Below are positions 62,280-64,000 of a stretch of DNA of 64,000 nucleotides, piece after piece. The translations under genes were made by a program, and so were the position numbers. Source of the DNA: Flavobacteriaceae bacterium UBA3611 (GTDB lineage Bacteria; Bacteroidota; Bacteroidia; Flavobacteriales; Flavobacteriaceae); contig DFLU01000009.1 of the NCBI GenBank assembly GCA_002375495.1, positions 158,676 to 222,675 on the forward strand, in the 5' to 3' direction. The notes beneath the pieces were generated by a model. It made no database searches and was not told where the DNA came from. It saw only the letters and a program-made list of their open reading frames with translations. Every line of letters begins with the position of its first letter. Within the stretch, counting starts at the first letter, position 1.

Positions 62280-62657
62280 ATGAGTCAAGAAGACAGAAAA
62301 ATCAGTTTAGAGACAGCGATTGAGTGGACTACCCAATGGCGTGATGATGAATCAGATTACAACAAGTACAACGAGTGTAATGCATTTTTGATTCCCGTAC
62401 AGGATTTAAATGATGTGTTAAGAGAAATGGGGAATCCACCAGACAGTTCAGATGCCTGCGTACGTGCCTATTTGGGAGTAGACCCTAGCACGAATACAGA
62501 AAAATTAATTATTGTAGGTACCGAAAAAGACGAAAGCGGTGTATATCGTGACCTATTACCAACAGTATTAAATTCTGCAGAAGGAAATACGAACAGTATT
62601 TGGGATTTTGTAAAGCCATGCCCGCCGCAGTGTGATGATAAGAGTGCGTTGAATTAA
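62280..62657 (+). CDS. Small cytoplasmic protein of unknown function
   Basis: 125 residues, acidic, without a signal or membrane segment. Landmarks are ISLETAIEWTTQWRDDESDYNKYNECNAFLIPVQDLNDVLRE, ACVRAYLGVD and EKLIIVGTEKDESG. Similar small proteins are common in Flavobacteriia next to membrane genes, but I know no function. The final cysteine cluster CPPQCDDK is notable. It lies 2 bases before a multi-helix membrane protein and is probably cotranscribed with it. Confidence 0.75.
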   Translation: MSQEDRKISLETAIEWTTQWRDDESDYNKYNECNAFLIPVQDLNDVLREMGNPPDSSDACVRAYLGVDPSTNTEKLIIVGTEKDESGVYRDLLPTVLNSAEGNTNSIWDFVKPCPPQCDDKSALN

Positions 62658-62659
62658 GA

Positions 62660-63289
62660 ATGACAGACATTTCTCTTTACATAGCAGATGCGCTTACAAT
62701 AGTTTCTATTATTCTAGCAGTATTATATGTTATAGGCTTTACCAAAAACGGTAAGGCCTATCGTTATTTTACTTGTTATCTTATTTTGGTAGCCGTCATA
62801 CAAATAATCATGTATGTATATGCCGGCAAAAAAATGAATAATATCTTTTTGTTTCATTATTACTTTATCGGTCAATTTATCTTTCTTTCGCTATTTTATA
62901 AAGAGCTTATTCAAAAAAAGTGGGTACTTTATATCCTAGTTTTAGTGCTTATTGGGTTGGGCACAAATTATGCTATCCATCCAGAAATTTTTAACGAATA
63001 TCATACCATTGGCGTAAGCATAACACAAAGTATCATTGTAGTTTATGCGCTAATATATTATTATCAATCACTTACTGGGCGCAATTTGTTTTTGCTTGTA
63101 AACACAGGTATTTTACTGTATTTTATGACAAGTATCTTGTTTTTTGCGTCGGGTAACCTAATTATCGATCTCAATCTGCCAAAAGAAACTCAACGGTATA
63201 TCGGAATCGTAAATCAGTTTTTATACTTTATTTTCTTGGTGCTCATTTTTATTGAATGGTACCGAAGCCATCGCGTTAAACTTGCCTGA
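62660..63289 (+). CDS. Multi-helix membrane protein, tandem paralogue A
   Basis: 209 residues with about six membrane helices and few charged residues outside short loops. It shares with the next gene the text YVYAxKKxNNxFLFxYYFIGQFxFxSxFY, GVSITQSxxVxYALxYYYxSL, TGILLYFMTSILFFAS and the closing LxFIEWYRSHR. The family is unrecognised. Similar proteins in Bacteroidetes are often encoded before a sensor or regulator gene; the following gene is cut by the window end. Confidence 0.7.
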   Translation: MTDISLYIADALTIVSIILAVLYVIGFTKNGKAYRYFTCYLILVAVIQIIMYVYAGKKMNNIFLFHYYFIGQFIFLSLFYKELIQKKWVLYILVLVLIGLGTNYAIHPEIFNEYHTIGVSITQSIIVVYALIYYYQSLTGRNLFLLVNTGILLYFMTSILFFASGNLIIDLNLPKETQRYIGIVNQFLYFIFLVLIFIEWYRSHRVKLA

Positions 63290-63330
63290 TGCCATAAAAA
63301 ACGCCTGTGTTAACGGGTAAAATCCCCCTA

Positions 63331-63960
63331 ATGATTCATACTGTTTTAAATTACATTGTATCAATATTGTCTGTTGTTTTAGCAGTAGTGTATATGCTAC
63401 GTTTTAACGGAAATAGCAAACCGTATAAAATATTTAGTGCTTATCTTGTTTTTATCGCGCTTATTCAGATTACCCTCTGGGTGTATGCATTGCAAAAACT
63501 GAACAACCTCTTTCTCTTTCCATATTACTTTATCGGCCAGTTCCTGTTTGTGTCGGCTTTTTATTTCTCGTTGCTACGGAAAAAATGGATGCTTCCAGTC
63601 ACCTTAGTTGTTCTTGCAAGTCTAGTTTTTCAATATGTATGCTACCCTGAAACTACAAAAGATTTTAATGCCTATGGAGTGAGCATAACGCAAAGTGTGG
63701 TGGTGTTATATGCCTTATTGTATTATTATAGGTCTTTGGTGGGTGAAGCCCGTTTTCTATATATAAATGCAGGGGTGTTGTTATATTTTACCACAAGTAT
63801 TTTGTTCTTTTCTTCAAGCGATTGGATCACTTCATTAAATTTACCAGACACGATTGAAAACAATCTAGATTCGGTAAATGACATCTTATACTTTATATTT
63901 ATCTTGTTAATTTTGGTAGAGTGGTTTAAAAATTATCGCACTAAGAAAACACACAACTAG
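63331..63960 (+). CDS. Multi-helix membrane protein, tandem paralogue B
   Basis: 209 residues from the ATG at 63331, matching the length of copy A; a GTG at 63307 would add eight residues. It has the same six-helix topology and conserved text (NNLFLFPYYFIGQFLFVSAFY, YGVSITQSVVVLYALLYYY, TTSILFFSSSDW, LVEWFKNYR). Tandem duplication is evident. The function is unknown. It is followed after 27 bases by the start of another gene. Confidence 0.7.
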   Translation: MIHTVLNYIVSILSVVLAVVYMLRFNGNSKPYKIFSAYLVFIALIQITLWVYALQKLNNLFLFPYYFIGQFLFVSAFYFSLLRKKWMLPVTLVVLASLVFQYVCYPETTKDFNAYGVSITQSVVVLYALLYYYRSLVGEARFLYINAGVLLYFTTSILFFSSSDWITSLNLPDTIENNLDSVNDILYFIFILLILVEWFKNYRTKKTHN

Positions 63961-63987
63961 CTGTTTCAAATTTGTATCTTCGTCTCT

Positions 63988-64000
63988 ATGCAAGAAAGCC
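63988..64000 (+). CDS. Start of a further gene (partial)
   Basis: ATG CAA GAA AGC C is preceded by the promoter-like text AATTTGTATCTTCG, the usual short-leader arrangement in this genome. Only four residues (MQES) are visible, so nothing can be said about the product. Confidence 0.35.

Overview
The window looks like a chromosomal segment of a marine-type Flavobacteriia bacterium (Bacteroidota, probably Flavobacteriaceae). The evidence is AT-rich DNA, recurrent TTTG-N19/20-TAnnTTTG promoters, weak ribosome binding sites, sensors with periplasmic TPR or beta-propeller domains, DUF4412, SatD/DUF3307 and CocE-type proteins, and 7-bp degenerate intergenic arrays. I found no rRNA, tRNA, transposase, integrase or CRISPR array.

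Layout. 1-1.5 kb: a 7-mer repeat array and a DegT/StrS aminotransferase. 1.6-9.3 kb: a hybrid two-component sensor/AraC regulator, then a long 17-residue-repeat surface protein ending in a self-cleaving S74 chaperone, an NTF2-like protein and an alpha/beta hydrolase. 9.3-15.7 kb (minus strand): a RibB/degenerate RibA fusion, an LptF/G permease, a LolA-like protein and FtsK. 15.8-28.2 kb: an envelope cluster with a VWA protein operon, Tpx-DgkA-lipoprotein, an OmpA operon, and a NarL-type response regulator with a propeller histidine kinase. 28.4-31.6 kb: peroxiredoxin, an NTF2-like lipoprotein and an NhaC antiporter. 31.8-40.3 kb: a TPR-LytS kinase and LytTR regulator, two small paralogous proteins and two repeat adhesin-like proteins. 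40.4-46.7 kb: a methionine gamma-lyase-like enzyme divergent from an Lrp/AsnC regulator, a TPR-LuxR regulator and a fourth repeat protein. 46.9-57.4 kb: CPBP protease, Lpd, PabB, SatD, DUF3307, TilS, DsbD-like protein and CocE hydrolase. 57.7-62.2 kb: a glycolytic block (pfkA, gap, BadF-type kinase, pgi). 62.3-64 kb: small unknown proteins.

Three observations stand out. First, four giant secreted repeat proteins combine two repeat types (17-residue and 15-residue) with two C-terminal modules (S74 chaperone or a DYVFE/HLPGV coiled-coil module) in all four combinations. Each locus lies next to a regulator with a signal peptide, TPRs and a membrane segment, and the three regulators have three different outputs. 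Second, a palindrome TACCC-N4-GGGTA occurs four times, always just upstream of the -33 element of a gene in the 16-28 kb envelope/two-component cluster, and looks like the operator of the NarL-type regulator encoded there. Third, further promoter-embedded repeats fit the adjacent regulators: ~21-bp-spaced direct repeats after the LytTR gene, and three 29-bp-spaced dyads before satD.

All functional calls are from reading sequence motifs; no database search was run.
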